Origin: Aromatoleum buckelii
Lineage (GTDB): Bacteria; Pseudomonadota; Gammaproteobacteria; Burkholderiales; Rhodocyclaceae
Assembly: GCF_012910785.2 (NCBI RefSeq)
Contig: NZ_WTVH02000010.1
Span: 1,736,001-1,800,000, forward strand
Direction of reading: 5' to 3'
Length of the DNA: 64,000 bases
Shown: positions 25,030 through 32,713 of the stretch, in pieces
How positions within the stretch are numbered: the first letter of the stretch is position 1
Layout: each line of letters begins with the position of its first letter
Made by a program: the position numbers and the translations under genes
The notes under the pieces: generated by a model
The model's database searches: none
The model's input: the letters and a program-made list of their open reading frames with translations, nothing else
What the model was told of the DNA's origin: nothing

Positions 25030-26874
25030 CTATCGGACGATACTGATTTCACCAGTGCTGCCGTTTACCTTGATATGCATGCCGTTTTTTAGAATTTTGG
25101 TACCTAGACCCGTTCCAACCACGGCGGGCATACCATATTCACGACACACAATTGCGGCATGGCACATCACGCCCCCGACGTCCGTCACGCATGCCTTGAT
25201 TTTGGTAAAAACAGGTGCCCAGGAGGGCGAGGTAGTTGGCGCGACGAGGATCTCCCCGTCCTGCAACTCATTGACCTCTTCTACATTGCGGCATACTCTG
25301 ACGCGCCCCTCCACAATTCCCGGGCTGCCTGCGAATCCTTTGATTTCCGTAATACTGTCCAGATCCTCGGTGCCCTGGATCTTCGACCAGTCTGAGAGCG
25401 ACTCACTGGTCACGCCCCAAAGCATGATCGTGAATGGCTCCTGGATCACTTCGGGTGCCTTGCCAACGGCCGCCGGTGGACTCCATTCCAGAAATTTGTT
25501 CCGGACGCTCTTGCGCCACTCGATTTCCTTGGGCAGCGTGAAGCAACCGCGAGGCCGCGTGCCTGTTGCCCAAGCGGTAACGAGGTCCCAGATCGCATCC
25601 TTGACCTCACCCCGCTTCAGATACCAAATATCTTCTCCCACATAGATCATGCCATGTTCTTGCAATACAGCTGCCACGTCCCGAATCTTGTTCCAGAATA
25701 CCGAGTGGAACCAGTTTTCGACGTAGAACTGATGATCTTCCACATATGGGAAAACCATTTTTGCCGTATCGAGCAGGCGATCAAACGTTTCGCGGTCCGT
25801 GTCAGTCTCGATTAGACTGCGATATTCCTCGGTCACTCGGTCGCGTTCCGCACGGATAGCCTCGTGCGGCCGCTCAATCGACTCGCCCTGCAAAAGTTTA
25901 TTGACGTAGGTGACGATCCCTGCAAGAGGTACGTTCAAGTTGTCATTCCAGGATCGATCCTGGTGGCGCAAACCATTGCCAGTCGTGATATTGAACCACG
26001 GATGACGAGCCGTCTCCAGCTCTTCGAGCCATTTTCTGCCGTTGCTAGATTTCTCTAGATCCGATTTTACAGTATCGAAATCAATGCTCGCCCGAAGCGA
26101 ACTGTGTACCTCGAGATCGATCGCTTTCCGCGCGAGTTTTTTTAATTCTTCGTCGGGTCGATACATGATGGAATCAAGCCCAGAGACCATCTGCGACACG
26201 CTCTGCATTGGAATAGTGGGGAATAGCTTTTGGCAGAAGTCGAGAAAGGTCACATATGCTGCGTATCCCAAATTCAAAAACTCGAAATGGTACTGCCACG
26301 AACGAATGCAGAGATCGATTATTTCGTCATAGGCTTGGAGCAGTCGGTAACCCGTTGATTCACCGATCGCAGACTTCACTATCGAGATATCCTCCAGCGC
26401 CGGAAGCTTCGGGACCTTCACCGCCTCGAGTCTGGCGATGAGGTTCTCCATTTTGGCCACCCACTGCGGTTGCAGCTCGGACCAATTGTCATAGTAATAA
26501 CCGGCCCGCTCCATAAAGTGTTTCGCGCGTTCCTGAACTTCTTCTAGGTTTTTCACCGACACTGGTGAGATGTAAACGTAACCATTGATGATTCTGTGAT
26601 CGACACCGTAAACAGGAGGCAATGAGAAGATACGGGTATTGTACTGAGATAAAGCTAGATACCACCCCTCGTCAGTAATCAGATCAAACGGGTACACGGG
26701 TTCTGGATAATGCAGCCCGTCGTAGAACCAGAACATCCCATCCTCGTAGTCGCGGCGAGTCGGATCATCGGTCGTAAATTGATAGTAGTCGGGATACATC
26801 CGTTCCCATCCTTCAGTCCCCGGAATCGTCCCGACCGCGTGAGGACTCTGAAACTTAGCTGGTATCGCCATCAT
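25030..26874 (-). CDS. ppsA: Phenylphosphate synthase subunit A (phosphohistidine, PEP-synthase-like)
   Basis: 614 residues (613 if the second ATG at 26871 is used; AAGGAGGA lies just upstream of both). The C-terminal ~90 residues form the swivelling phosphohistidine domain of PEP synthase-type enzymes (GSPGIVEGRVRV, then DVGGVMCHAAIVCREYGMPAVVGTG), where the histidine accepts phosphate. The long N-terminal part replaces the ATP and PEP domains and is specific to phenylphosphate synthase A. With PpsB (52366) it transfers the beta-phosphoryl of ATP to phenol. A sigma-54 promoter (27101-27118) lies about 230 bases upstream. Codon use is visibly more AT-rich than in ppsB and the ppc genes. Confidence 0.9.
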   Translation of the reverse strand: MMAIPAKFQSPHAVGTIPGTEGWERMYPDYYQFTTDDPTRRDYEDGMFWFYDGLHYPEPVYPFDLITDEGWYLALSQYNTRIFSLPPVYGVDHRIINGYVYISPVSVKNLEEVQERAKHFMERAGYYYDNWSELQPQWVAKMENLIARLEAVKVPKLPALEDISIVKSAIGESTGYRLLQAYDEIIDLCIRSWQYHFEFLNLGYAAYVTFLDFCQKLFPTIPMQSVSQMVSGLDSIMYRPDEELKKLARKAIDLEVHSSLRASIDFDTVKSDLEKSSNGRKWLEELETARHPWFNITTGNGLRHQDRSWNDNLNVPLAGIVTYVNKLLQGESIERPHEAIRAERDRVTEEYRSLIETDTDRETFDRLLDTAKMVFPYVEDHQFYVENWFHSVFWNKIRDVAAVLQEHGMIYVGEDIWYLKRGEVKDAIWDLVTAWATGTRPRGCFTLPKEIEWRKSVRNKFLEWSPPAAVGKAPEVIQEPFTIMLWGVTSESLSDWSKIQGTEDLDSITEIKGFAGSPGIVEGRVRVCRNVEEVNELQDGEILVAPTTSPSWAPVFTKIKACVTDVGGVMCHAAIVCREYGMPAVVGTGLGTKILKNGMHIKVNGSTGEISIVR

Positions 26875-27100
26875 TCCTCCTTTTCTGGATAGTCTTACAA
26901 CGTCTTCTTATGATGCTCGTACTTGCACTAATGCACTGCTGAACAACTTCGTTTCAACGGAGGCCGACTCCGGGGAGCCCCTCTCTTGAGCGGACACTTT
27001 GCTGCCCATTGTTTCGCCCCCTTCTCCTTGATGCTCGCCTGCAAGTTCGCCTCGTCCCCGCGCCTGAAAACCACAGAGGAGGACTTAACGTGAAGCACTA
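26875..27100. other. Leader of the ppsA operon
   Basis: About 225 bases between the sigma-54 promoter and the ppsA start, without a recognisable gene. The promoter-proximal part (from about 27020 to 27100) resembles the equivalent part of the second promoter copy near 28170-28250. Confidence 0.4.
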
Positions 27101-27118
27101 TTAGCGAGATGCGTGCCA
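27101..27118 (-). promoter_or_regulatory. Sigma-54 promoter of ppsA-ppcD
   Basis: The minus strand reads TGGCACGCATCTCGCTAA, with GG (-24) and GC (-12) separated by exactly ten bases. It matches the consensus TGGCAC-N5-TTGC except for TCGC at the -12. The same sequence, with one or two changes, recurs at 28249, 53549 and 35864. Confidence 0.8.
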
Positions 27119-27249
27119 GAAGATAAAAACAGGAAGAAGGGGGCGACATGTCTCAATAACACCGTGGGTTTCCTGTTTAACTGGTCCTGACATTAACAAG
27201 TACCGAAATTCGGCGGCAGTCGGTCGTAAAAAATTAAGGGCGAGATAAT

Positions 27250-27304
27250 GGATGATTTGGTTCACTTGAGTAGCGTGCTACTGGTGAATCAACCATTTGG
27301 TCCA
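27250..27304 (-). promoter_or_regulatory. Paired upstream activator sites for the ppsA promoter
   Basis: Two inverted half-sites, GGATGATTTGGTTCAC (27250-27265) and GTGAATCAACCATTTGGTCCA (27284-27304), lie 130-190 bases upstream of the -24 box. They resemble XylR/DmpR-type UAS (ATCAA-N-TTGAT core). The DmpR-like activator encoded at 29143 is the obvious candidate to bind them; that is inference. Confidence 0.65.
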
Positions 27305-27356
27305 CCGCGGAGCGTCACGACGGACGACTGTCGTCAATCGGAAGAAGCGCCAAGCA

Positions 27357-27470
27357 GATGAAGAGAAGAGGGCGTCATTACACGCCGCAATTTCCGACCG
27401 ACCCGGTCCAATTGATATTGGAGCGAGGACTGTCGCACGAGGCAGCCGCCCTTACGCAAGATCGAGTCTG
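27357..27470 (+). pseudogene. IS3-type OrfA N-terminal remnant
   Basis: From ATG 27357 the + strand reads MKRRGRHYTPQF, then VQLILERGLSHEAAAL, the opening of a small transposase OrfA with helix-turn-helix. It ends in TGA after about 37 codons without the rest. A more decayed copy of the same stretch begins near 28677, as part of a longer duplication. Confidence 0.5.
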
Positions 27471-27599
27471 ACGAGCGACCGAATTTGCCGCCCGCGTTCT
27501 TGCATCTGGCCGCGACCACATCGCCCAGCAGCGGAAATCATCTCGTCCATCACGACGTACAATTCGCGCGCGCGGCGAACGCGCCGCCATAAGCCTTCC

Positions 27600-27752
27600 C
27601 CCAGATCTGGCCGATCCATCCACGTGCGCAGTGCTGCACGTCTTCGGCGCCTCTCCCACCACCTCCATCTCGGGCTCTGCTTCGAAGAGCTGCGGTAGTG
27701 CATCGCGCACGATCGACGGTCGGATGTTCCACCGGTATCACACGCATCCGGC
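27600..27752 (-). pseudogene. Response-regulator receiver fragment
   Basis: The minus strand just after the stop of the 28070 gene reads MRVIPVEHPT and, after a one-base shift, IVRDALPQLFEAEPEMEVVGEA. This is the beginning of a LuxR-type response regulator receiver domain (DHPIVRDGL-type start). The acidic pocket is damaged and the phospho-Asp region is absent. A short decayed remnant. Confidence 0.55.
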
Positions 27753-28070
27753 TCATGCAGATTCCTGCCTGAGTTGCTGCGCTGCCTCTTCGCGGGTATA
27801 GAAGCGTCCGTCGCACACGAAACCCGACGTGACACTGGCCTTCACAGCGGCCACCCGCCCCGCGGCATCTCGCGCCACGACGACTTCGTCGGGCAGACCG
27901 TCCAGGAGGTGACAGGGAGCCCGCCGCCCGTCCGCAAAACAGGAGGGGTAAACGATGTTGGTCTGCGCATCCCGGAATGCCGGGCGAAAACCCCTGCAAC
28001 GATTCTCCGCACTGATGCCCCCAGTTCCGAGGAAGCGCACATTTTCGCGCTCCAGAGCCCGCTCCGTCAT
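27753..28070 (-). CDS. Conserved-looking small protein of unknown function under a sigma-54 promoter
   Basis: From ATG 28070 about 105 residues: MTERALERENVRFLGTGGIS, RGFRPAFRDAQTNIVYPSCFADG, HLLDGLPDEVVVARDAAGRVAAVKASVTSGFV, then FYTREEAAQQL. It is soluble with no membrane helix. The open frame reaches TTG 28160, but the first 30 residues look non-coding. I do not recognise a function; it reads like a small accessory protein. A sigma-54 promoter with paired activator sites lies 180-380 bases upstream on the same strand, so it is likely expressed together with the phenol genes. Confidence 0.55.
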   Translation of the reverse strand: MTERALERENVRFLGTGGISAENRCRGFRPAFRDAQTNIVYPSCFADGRRAPCHLLDGLPDEVVVARDAAGRVAAVKASVTSGFVCDGRFYTREEAAQQLRQESA

Positions 28071-28248
28071 GACCTGATCCACTTGCTCACCCCCAAGCAC
28101 GGTTATGCAATTGCCACTGGCACTAGTTAAGTTTTCCCTAATGCTGTTCGGGGGAGGCAATTCGCTGGTGGAGACATGCCTACCCAGCGTCTCGCCTCCT
28201 TCGCCTGTTGGCCGTTCTCACATGGGAGGACTCAACGTAACGAACTAC

Positions 28249-28266
28249 TAGCGAGCGGCGTGCCAG
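28249..28266 (-). promoter_or_regulatory. Second sigma-54 promoter (duplicate block)
   Basis: The minus strand reads TGGCACGCCGCTCGCTA, with GG and GC separated by ten bases. It differs from the ppsA promoter at two positions. It reads toward the small gene at 27753-28070. Confidence 0.75.
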
Positions 28267-28394
28267 AAAGAACATTCAGCAAAAAAGCAGCGAAAGGTTA
28301 CGACAACCCCGGTTTTTTATTGTTTGACCGGACCTGACAATAGCGGCATCCCAACTTATTCGCCACTCAGTCAAGAAAATAGCGGCGAGATAAT

Positions 28395-28450
28395 GGATGA
28401 TTTGGTTTACTTGGTTGGCGTGCCACCGGTGAATCAACCATTTGATCCAC
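28395..28450 (-). promoter_or_regulatory. Paired upstream activator sites of the second sigma-54 promoter
   Basis: GGATGATTTGGTTTAC (28395-28410) and GTGAATCAACCATTTGATCC (from 28429) repeat the ppsA activator sites with few changes and at nearly the same distance (130-187 bases) from their -24 box. This is the best-preserved palindromic form of the site. Confidence 0.65.
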
Positions 28451-28578
28451 TTTGGGGTGTCACGATGGATGATCGTCAGTAAGCACCCGGCGAAGTCGTC
28501 TGTGATGGAACACCGCGATTGAGTGAGGAGGATGGTGTCCACCATCAACGATCGTTGACACCATCATGGAGATTTGCA

Positions 28579-28665
28579 AAACCGCAACGCCAGAAGCGGC
28601 AGCACAGCGCGCAGTTCAGGCAGGCGGTCGTTCAGGCGTGCGGCGAGCCGCGAGCCGCGAGTCTG
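28579..28665 (+). pseudogene. IS66-type OrfA fragment
   Basis: A short + frame reads QRQKRQHSAQFRQAVVQACGEP, the typical N-terminus of the small IS66 transposition protein (RRRHS-EFK--VV-AC-EPG). Only about 25 residues are left before similarity ends. Confidence 0.45.
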
Positions 28666-28895
28666 TGGCAAGCAGATGAAAAGAAGGTGTCGGCATTAGA
28701 TGCCGAATTACGGGCCGAGACCGTCATATTGACGTAGAGCGGGGTTTTCGCACGATGCGGTCGGTGTCGGCGGCGGGCCTAAATCGACCCGCGCCTTCTA
28801 GATCGCGCCGCCCTTCAAGCGATTCTGCCGGTCGAACCGCCTTTGCCACGGCTGATTGCTGAAACCGTAACGTCGCCGGGGGGCTTAGAAAAGAT

Positions 28896-29086
28896 CGCTG
28901 TAATCGATCGAACGCATCCGGTCGCGCCGCGCCCGGACCGAAGGAGCCTTTCGCTTGATCCCCTCGCGCTTGAGCAGCTGAAAGACGCTCTCGACCACCG
29001 CGCTGTCCTGACCGTCGCCGCTCCGGCTCATGCTCTGCGCCACTCGGCGTGCCTTCACGAAGTTGAGAAGCCCGGTCTACCACAAC
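28896..29086 (-). pseudogene. IS3-family transposase (OrfB) C-terminal remnant
   Basis: The minus strand encodes NFVKARRVAQSMSRSGDGQD and SAVVESVFQLLKREGIKRK, followed by RRDRMRSITAIFSKP. This is the D-D-E region of an IS3 OrfB (MSR-G-C-DNAV-ESFF--LK-E-I). The DNA pair is changed to DS and a stop precedes the fragment, so it is dead. Confidence 0.6.
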
Positions 29087-29142
29087 TCATGGCGTGAGCT
29101 ATGCGACTCCAATTGAGGCCGCGAGCAGACAATACGTGCAGC

Positions 29143-30918
29143 CTATTCAATCGCATCTTCCAATCCTGCCTCAGCATTTCGCCGCTTTAGCCGATATACC
29201 AATTGAGGCCGCGTGAGCTTCAGAATGCGCGCAGCCTGTGCAACAATCCCGCCGGCCTCTCTCAGTGCAATATCAATCAGTCGTTCCTCAAGCTCATCCA
29301 AGCCGATTCCACTTGCCAACACCGACATGTAGATATCATCGGCGTCTCTCTCCGATACCGCGGGGAAGCAAGGTTCTCCGCGCGAACTGATGGAGGACAA
29401 CTCATCCTCGTCGATCAGGGCGAACAGGTGCTCGACTTCGATGTACCCGTCTACTGGCGCCAACAGAATGCCCCGCTCGATCATGTTTTCCATCTCGCGA
29501 ATATTCCCCGGCCAAGCGTAATTCTGAAGCGCAGCCATCGCCTTGTCCGTAACGCCTTTTACCCGTTTTCCGAGAATTAGGGACGTTTTCTCTATAAAAC
29601 GCTCCACAAGTATCGGGATGTCGGTTTGGCGCTCTCGCAACGGCGGTATGAGAACAGGGAATGCGCTAAGACGGTAATACAGGTCTACGCGAAAACGACC
29701 TTCTTTCACCGCTAATTTCAGATTAACATTCGTTGCAGCCACTAGCCGGACATCCACCTTGCGGGGCCGATCGTCACCCAGCCGTTCAACCTCCCCCTCC
29801 TGCAATACTCGCAGAAGTTTTGCCTGAGCCGAGGCACACAAGTCACCCAACTCGTCGAGAAAAAGGACTCCCCCATTTGCCCGTTCGAACCGTCCGGGCC
29901 GTGATTGGTTTGCCCCGGTGTAGGCTCCTTTCTCCACCCCAAACAGCTCCGATTCGATCAGATCATGGGGTATAGCCGCACAGTTGACAGCGACAAAAGG
30001 TCCATCGGAGCGCGAACTCAATTTATGCAAGCACCGCGCGAACATCTCTTTACCGACACCTGTTTCACCTAACAGCAGAACCGCAATATTGCACTTTGCT
30101 GCTGTTCGGACCAGATCGTAAGCGGCCAAGAAGCCACTCGACCTGCCGACCATGTCATTAGGGATTCGGTCCTTGCTGATCTGCGATCTCAGGTCCTCCA
30201 CCTGGGATCGCAGGTCAAGCAACTCGTGGACCACCGAATCAGGCTGGAAGTAGCGCAGGTCCTCTTCCGAATTATCCCACTCTTCGACTGGCTTGCCGAC
30301 CACTCTACAGTGGGGGGCGCCGCAGGCGACGCATTCGACCTCTTTGTAGAGTATGAAGCGTCCCATATAGGTGCTCGTATAGCCGCAGGCATACCCTAAC
30401 TGCGTCCAGCACGCAGGCGAATCTTGGATGCCGAACTCGTGACGGTGAGTCTGCCCTTCCCATGAATTTTCCCAGACGAATTCGCCGGCGAACTTGCCCT
30501 TGGCGACGTCGATTTCCAGCGCGATTGGACGAACCACACCGATGCCCTCGAGCGTGTGGAGCTTCGGCCCCGTCATGAAAGCGTCGACGTCGCCGAGGTG
30601 CTTCCGCTTTGTCTTGACCGACTCCGCATCCCGTGCCCCCGCCGCGTACCCCATACGGGTCAGGAGCCCGCGTGCACGTCCCACACCGAGCGTATCGATC
30701 AAATCTTTGCGCAGAGCCCCCTGAACCGCGGCATGCACCAACAGCATTCGGTGCTCATCAAGCCAGATCTCGCCCGTCTCTTCACAAAACCTAAACCTAG
30801 AACGCAGATCGTCCCTCATTGGGATTAACGAGGTTGCTTTCAAATGCCCTCCTCCTCGTGCGCCTCCGTCCTTCAACAGACTAAAGCGCCCAAATAGCGC
30901 GGGATCTTCTTTCGTCAC
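29143..30918 (-). CDS. Sigma-54-dependent aromatic-sensing activator (DmpR/XylR family)
   Basis: 591 residues in three parts. The N-terminal sensory part (about 35-230) has GEIWLDEHRMLLVHAAVQGA and LGVGRARGLLTRMGY as in DmpR, followed by a V4R-type pocket with VACGAPHCRVVG. The central AAA+ domain (about 265-500) has Walker A GETGVGKE, the sigma-54 contact loop ELFGVEKGAYTGA, Walker B GGVLFLDELGDL and NYAWPGNIREMENM. A Fis-type helix-turn-helix ends the protein (EAGGIVAQAARILKLTRPQLVYRL). It most likely binds phenol or a related phenolic directly and activates the four sigma-54 promoters seen in this window. It lies on the same strand just upstream of the duplicated promoter block. Confidence 0.92.
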   Translation of the reverse strand: MTKEDPALFGRFSLLKDGGARGGGHLKATSLIPMRDDLRSRFRFCEETGEIWLDEHRMLLVHAAVQGALRKDLIDTLGVGRARGLLTRMGYAAGARDAESVKTKRKHLGDVDAFMTGPKLHTLEGIGVVRPIALEIDVAKGKFAGEFVWENSWEGQTHRHEFGIQDSPACWTQLGYACGYTSTYMGRFILYKEVECVACGAPHCRVVGKPVEEWDNSEEDLRYFQPDSVVHELLDLRSQVEDLRSQISKDRIPNDMVGRSSGFLAAYDLVRTAAKCNIAVLLLGETGVGKEMFARCLHKLSSRSDGPFVAVNCAAIPHDLIESELFGVEKGAYTGANQSRPGRFERANGGVLFLDELGDLCASAQAKLLRVLQEGEVERLGDDRPRKVDVRLVAATNVNLKLAVKEGRFRVDLYYRLSAFPVLIPPLRERQTDIPILVERFIEKTSLILGKRVKGVTDKAMAALQNYAWPGNIREMENMIERGILLAPVDGYIEVEHLFALIDEDELSSISSRGEPCFPAVSERDADDIYMSVLASGIGLDELEERLIDIALREAGGIVAQAARILKLTRPQLVYRLKRRNAEAGLEDAIE

Positions 30919-31150
30919 TGGATCCCTGAGTTGTCTTGCTCTGTAGACTCGACGTACCTATAGCCTTATTTGGAGCCCGAGAAAATAGCATACAGGCACC
31001 GTTCTCACGGCGGGCAGAGGCCGCGGACTGCCCACATTTAATTATCTAGACTGTCCTAGTATTCACTCGACGCAAAGCTCGCTAAAGTATTTGCAGCGCC
31101 CCCGTGGTCTTCGCCCAAAACGCCTTTATATTTTAAATTTGACAACGAGG
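30919..31150. other. Divergent intergenic region upstream of the sigma-54 activator
   Basis: About 230 AT-rich bases between the activator gene and the small + frame at 31151. Several TA-rich stretches could hold a -10 box but no pair with good spacing is clear. No activator-site or sigma-54 motif was found here. Confidence 0.4.
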
Positions 31151-31594
31151 ATGGAGCCGCGTTCGCCGATGAGTTTGACAGTTGTCTTACTCAAAAACGA
31201 AGACCCTCCCAGAGCGGGCTACGCACCTCGCCATGAACTTCAGCAGGTCCTGGGGATCACGGCCGGAGGTGTAATGTGCCATGAAACGCTTCGGAAAAAC
31301 GACATTTATGGCAGAGCACAAGGAGACGGCCTGGCTCAACGTCTTCTGAAGCTCGAAGGCGGCATCTCGGCGCAGCATACCTTTAACTTGGTATTCCGCA
31401 TTGTCGATCTGCGAACCTTCACGGGCGCCTTCCGTCCTGTGCTGGAAGGGATCGTTGCCGCGTCGGCGCGGATCGGGCGACGGTACCGCGCAATCGACGC
31501 TCGCCCGGGCACGCGGCGCATTCATTCCAACGCGCTCGTGACCGAAAAGGGCGGCAACGTTGAAGATTTCCTCTCCCACCTGCGCGAACACTGA
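31151..31594 (+). CDS. Hypothetical protein, unrecognised
   Basis: An open frame of about 147 residues from ATG 31151 (ACGAGG 6 bases upstream; a further ATG at 31169). Later codons favour G/C at the third position as in the neighbours, supporting real coding. Sequences include HELQQVLGITAGGVMCHETL and TFNLVFRIVDLRTFTGAF. No membrane helix and no motif I can name. The opposite strand also carries an open frame of similar length (31187-31591), so the coding strand is not certain. Confidence 0.4.
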   Translation: MEPRSPMSLTVVLLKNEDPPRAGYAPRHELQQVLGITAGGVMCHETLRKNDIYGRAQGDGLAQRLLKLEGGISAQHTFNLVFRIVDLRTFTGAFRPVLEGIVAASARIGRRYRAIDARPGTRRIHSNALVTEKGGNVEDFLSHLREH

Positions 31595-31714
31595 ATCCGC
31601 CCCCTCTTTAGCAACCTGAAATGCACAGATAGTCCAATTCCCGGGAGCGAGTCGCGATGAAAAATAAACCAGCCACTCGCCCGACTGAGCAGCGGCTCAA
31701 GTTTGCACAATCCG

Positions 31715-32710
31715 CTAGCGTACAGTCAACGAGCTCCCCTGCATCCATAAACGCTCAACTAGCCGTACCGTAATAGCGTGAAGGACGTGGCGACGATACT
31801 TTGCGCTAACATTCGACGTTCGGCGGAATTCCGCCGATTTGCGCACCGCTGTCGCCACAGCCTCCGCCGTTGCAGTATCCCAGTCGGTTTTATCGAACTC
31901 GGCGGTGGAAATCTGAACCGGAGCCGAATTGCATCCGGTTATGGCGACGCGAAGTGCACACAATCTTGATCCGCGGCGGCAAATAGCCGCCGCCACGCCA
32001 GCAATGGGAAAATCTATGGCGGCGCGTACACGAACCTTGTCGTAGCCCGCGCACCAGCCTTCGGCTGCGGGCACGATTACCGCGACCAGTATTTCCCCGG
32101 CATGCAGATTGAGATGATTTGCACCGCTGTCGCAGAACAACTCCGCGACCTTCAATCTGCGCACACCTTCTGGCCCGATAACCTCGGCCTCGGCGTCGAG
32201 CACCATCAGCGCAGGCGCGAGGTCGCCGCGGTATGTTGCGAAACAGCGATCGCTTTTTACCACCACGTGGCAACGATCGCCATCATGTTTGAGGCAGTAG
32301 CCATTGCTCGCACGCCACCATTCGCTTTGATTGAAAAACATGCACCGCGTGTCCTGGCACAGGTTTCCTCCAACCGTGGCCGCAACCCGATGCGTCGGGC
32401 CGGCGACGGTCAGAGCAGCCTCCCGCAGCACCGGCCAATCGGCGGCCACATAATCGTTCTCAATCAACGCATCCAAGGTAAGTCCTGCGCCTATACGCAT
32501 ACCACCATCCGCCATCTTCTGAATCGAGCCGAATCCCTCCACAGCGGTCAGATCGACTAGGAGGCCTGGACGAGCCAGAAAACGCCTGAGATTGGGAAGC
32601 AAATCGGTGCCCCCGGCCATTAGACGTGCGTGTGGGTCGAGGGTCAGTGCGCCAACGGCCTCGGCGAGCGAGGTGGGCCGATGGAAGCGAAACGAAGGCA
32701 TCAATTCCAT
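31715..32710 (-). CDS. hcrB: 4-Hydroxybenzoyl-CoA reductase, FAD subunit with extra Fe-S loop
   Basis: 331 residues of the FAD-binding xanthine-oxidase-family medium subunit (MAGGTDLLPNLRR near 31-43; ATVGGNLCQDTRC near 110-122). Between residues ~117 and 155 an insertion carries cysteines in LCQDTRCMF, GYCLKH and DRCHVV. In the Thauera enzyme this loop binds an additional [4Fe-4S] cluster, found only in 4-hydroxybenzoyl-CoA reductases, which drives electrons toward the ring. It makes the assignment specific. It is the last gene of hcrC-hcrA-hcrB. Confidence 0.92.
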   Translation of the reverse strand: MELMPSFRFHRPTSLAEAVGALTLDPHARLMAGGTDLLPNLRRFLARPGLLVDLTAVEGFGSIQKMADGGMRIGAGLTLDALIENDYVAADWPVLREAALTVAGPTHRVAATVGGNLCQDTRCMFFNQSEWWRASNGYCLKHDGDRCHVVVKSDRCFATYRGDLAPALMVLDAEAEVIGPEGVRRLKVAELFCDSGANHLNLHAGEILVAVIVPAAEGWCAGYDKVRVRAAIDFPIAGVAAAICRRGSRLCALRVAITGCNSAPVQISTAEFDKTDWDTATAEAVATAVRKSAEFRRTSNVSAKYRRHVLHAITVRLVERLWMQGSSLTVR

Positions 32711-32713
32711 GTT

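Larger units (their letters stand above)
27020..28760. repeat. Direct duplication of promoter, activator sites and transposase start
   Basis: Two blocks, about 27020-27400 and about 28170-28760, share in the same order: an AGGAGGACTTAACGT-like stretch, the sigma-54 promoter, GACCTGACA-like spacer, GGCGAGATAATGGATGATTTGG with the paired activator sites, TCACGA-GGA-GA, and an AGCAGATGAA(A/G)AGAAG transposase start. The first block serves ppsA, the second the small unknown gene. Divergence suggests the duplication is not recent. Confidence 0.7.

Noticed and set aside
27240-28450. Repeated GGTTCAC/GTGAATC blocks as a CRISPR array
   Set aside because: Only two blocks, 1.1 kb apart, each an activator-site pair in front of a sigma-54 promoter; no repeat-spacer pattern or cas genes.
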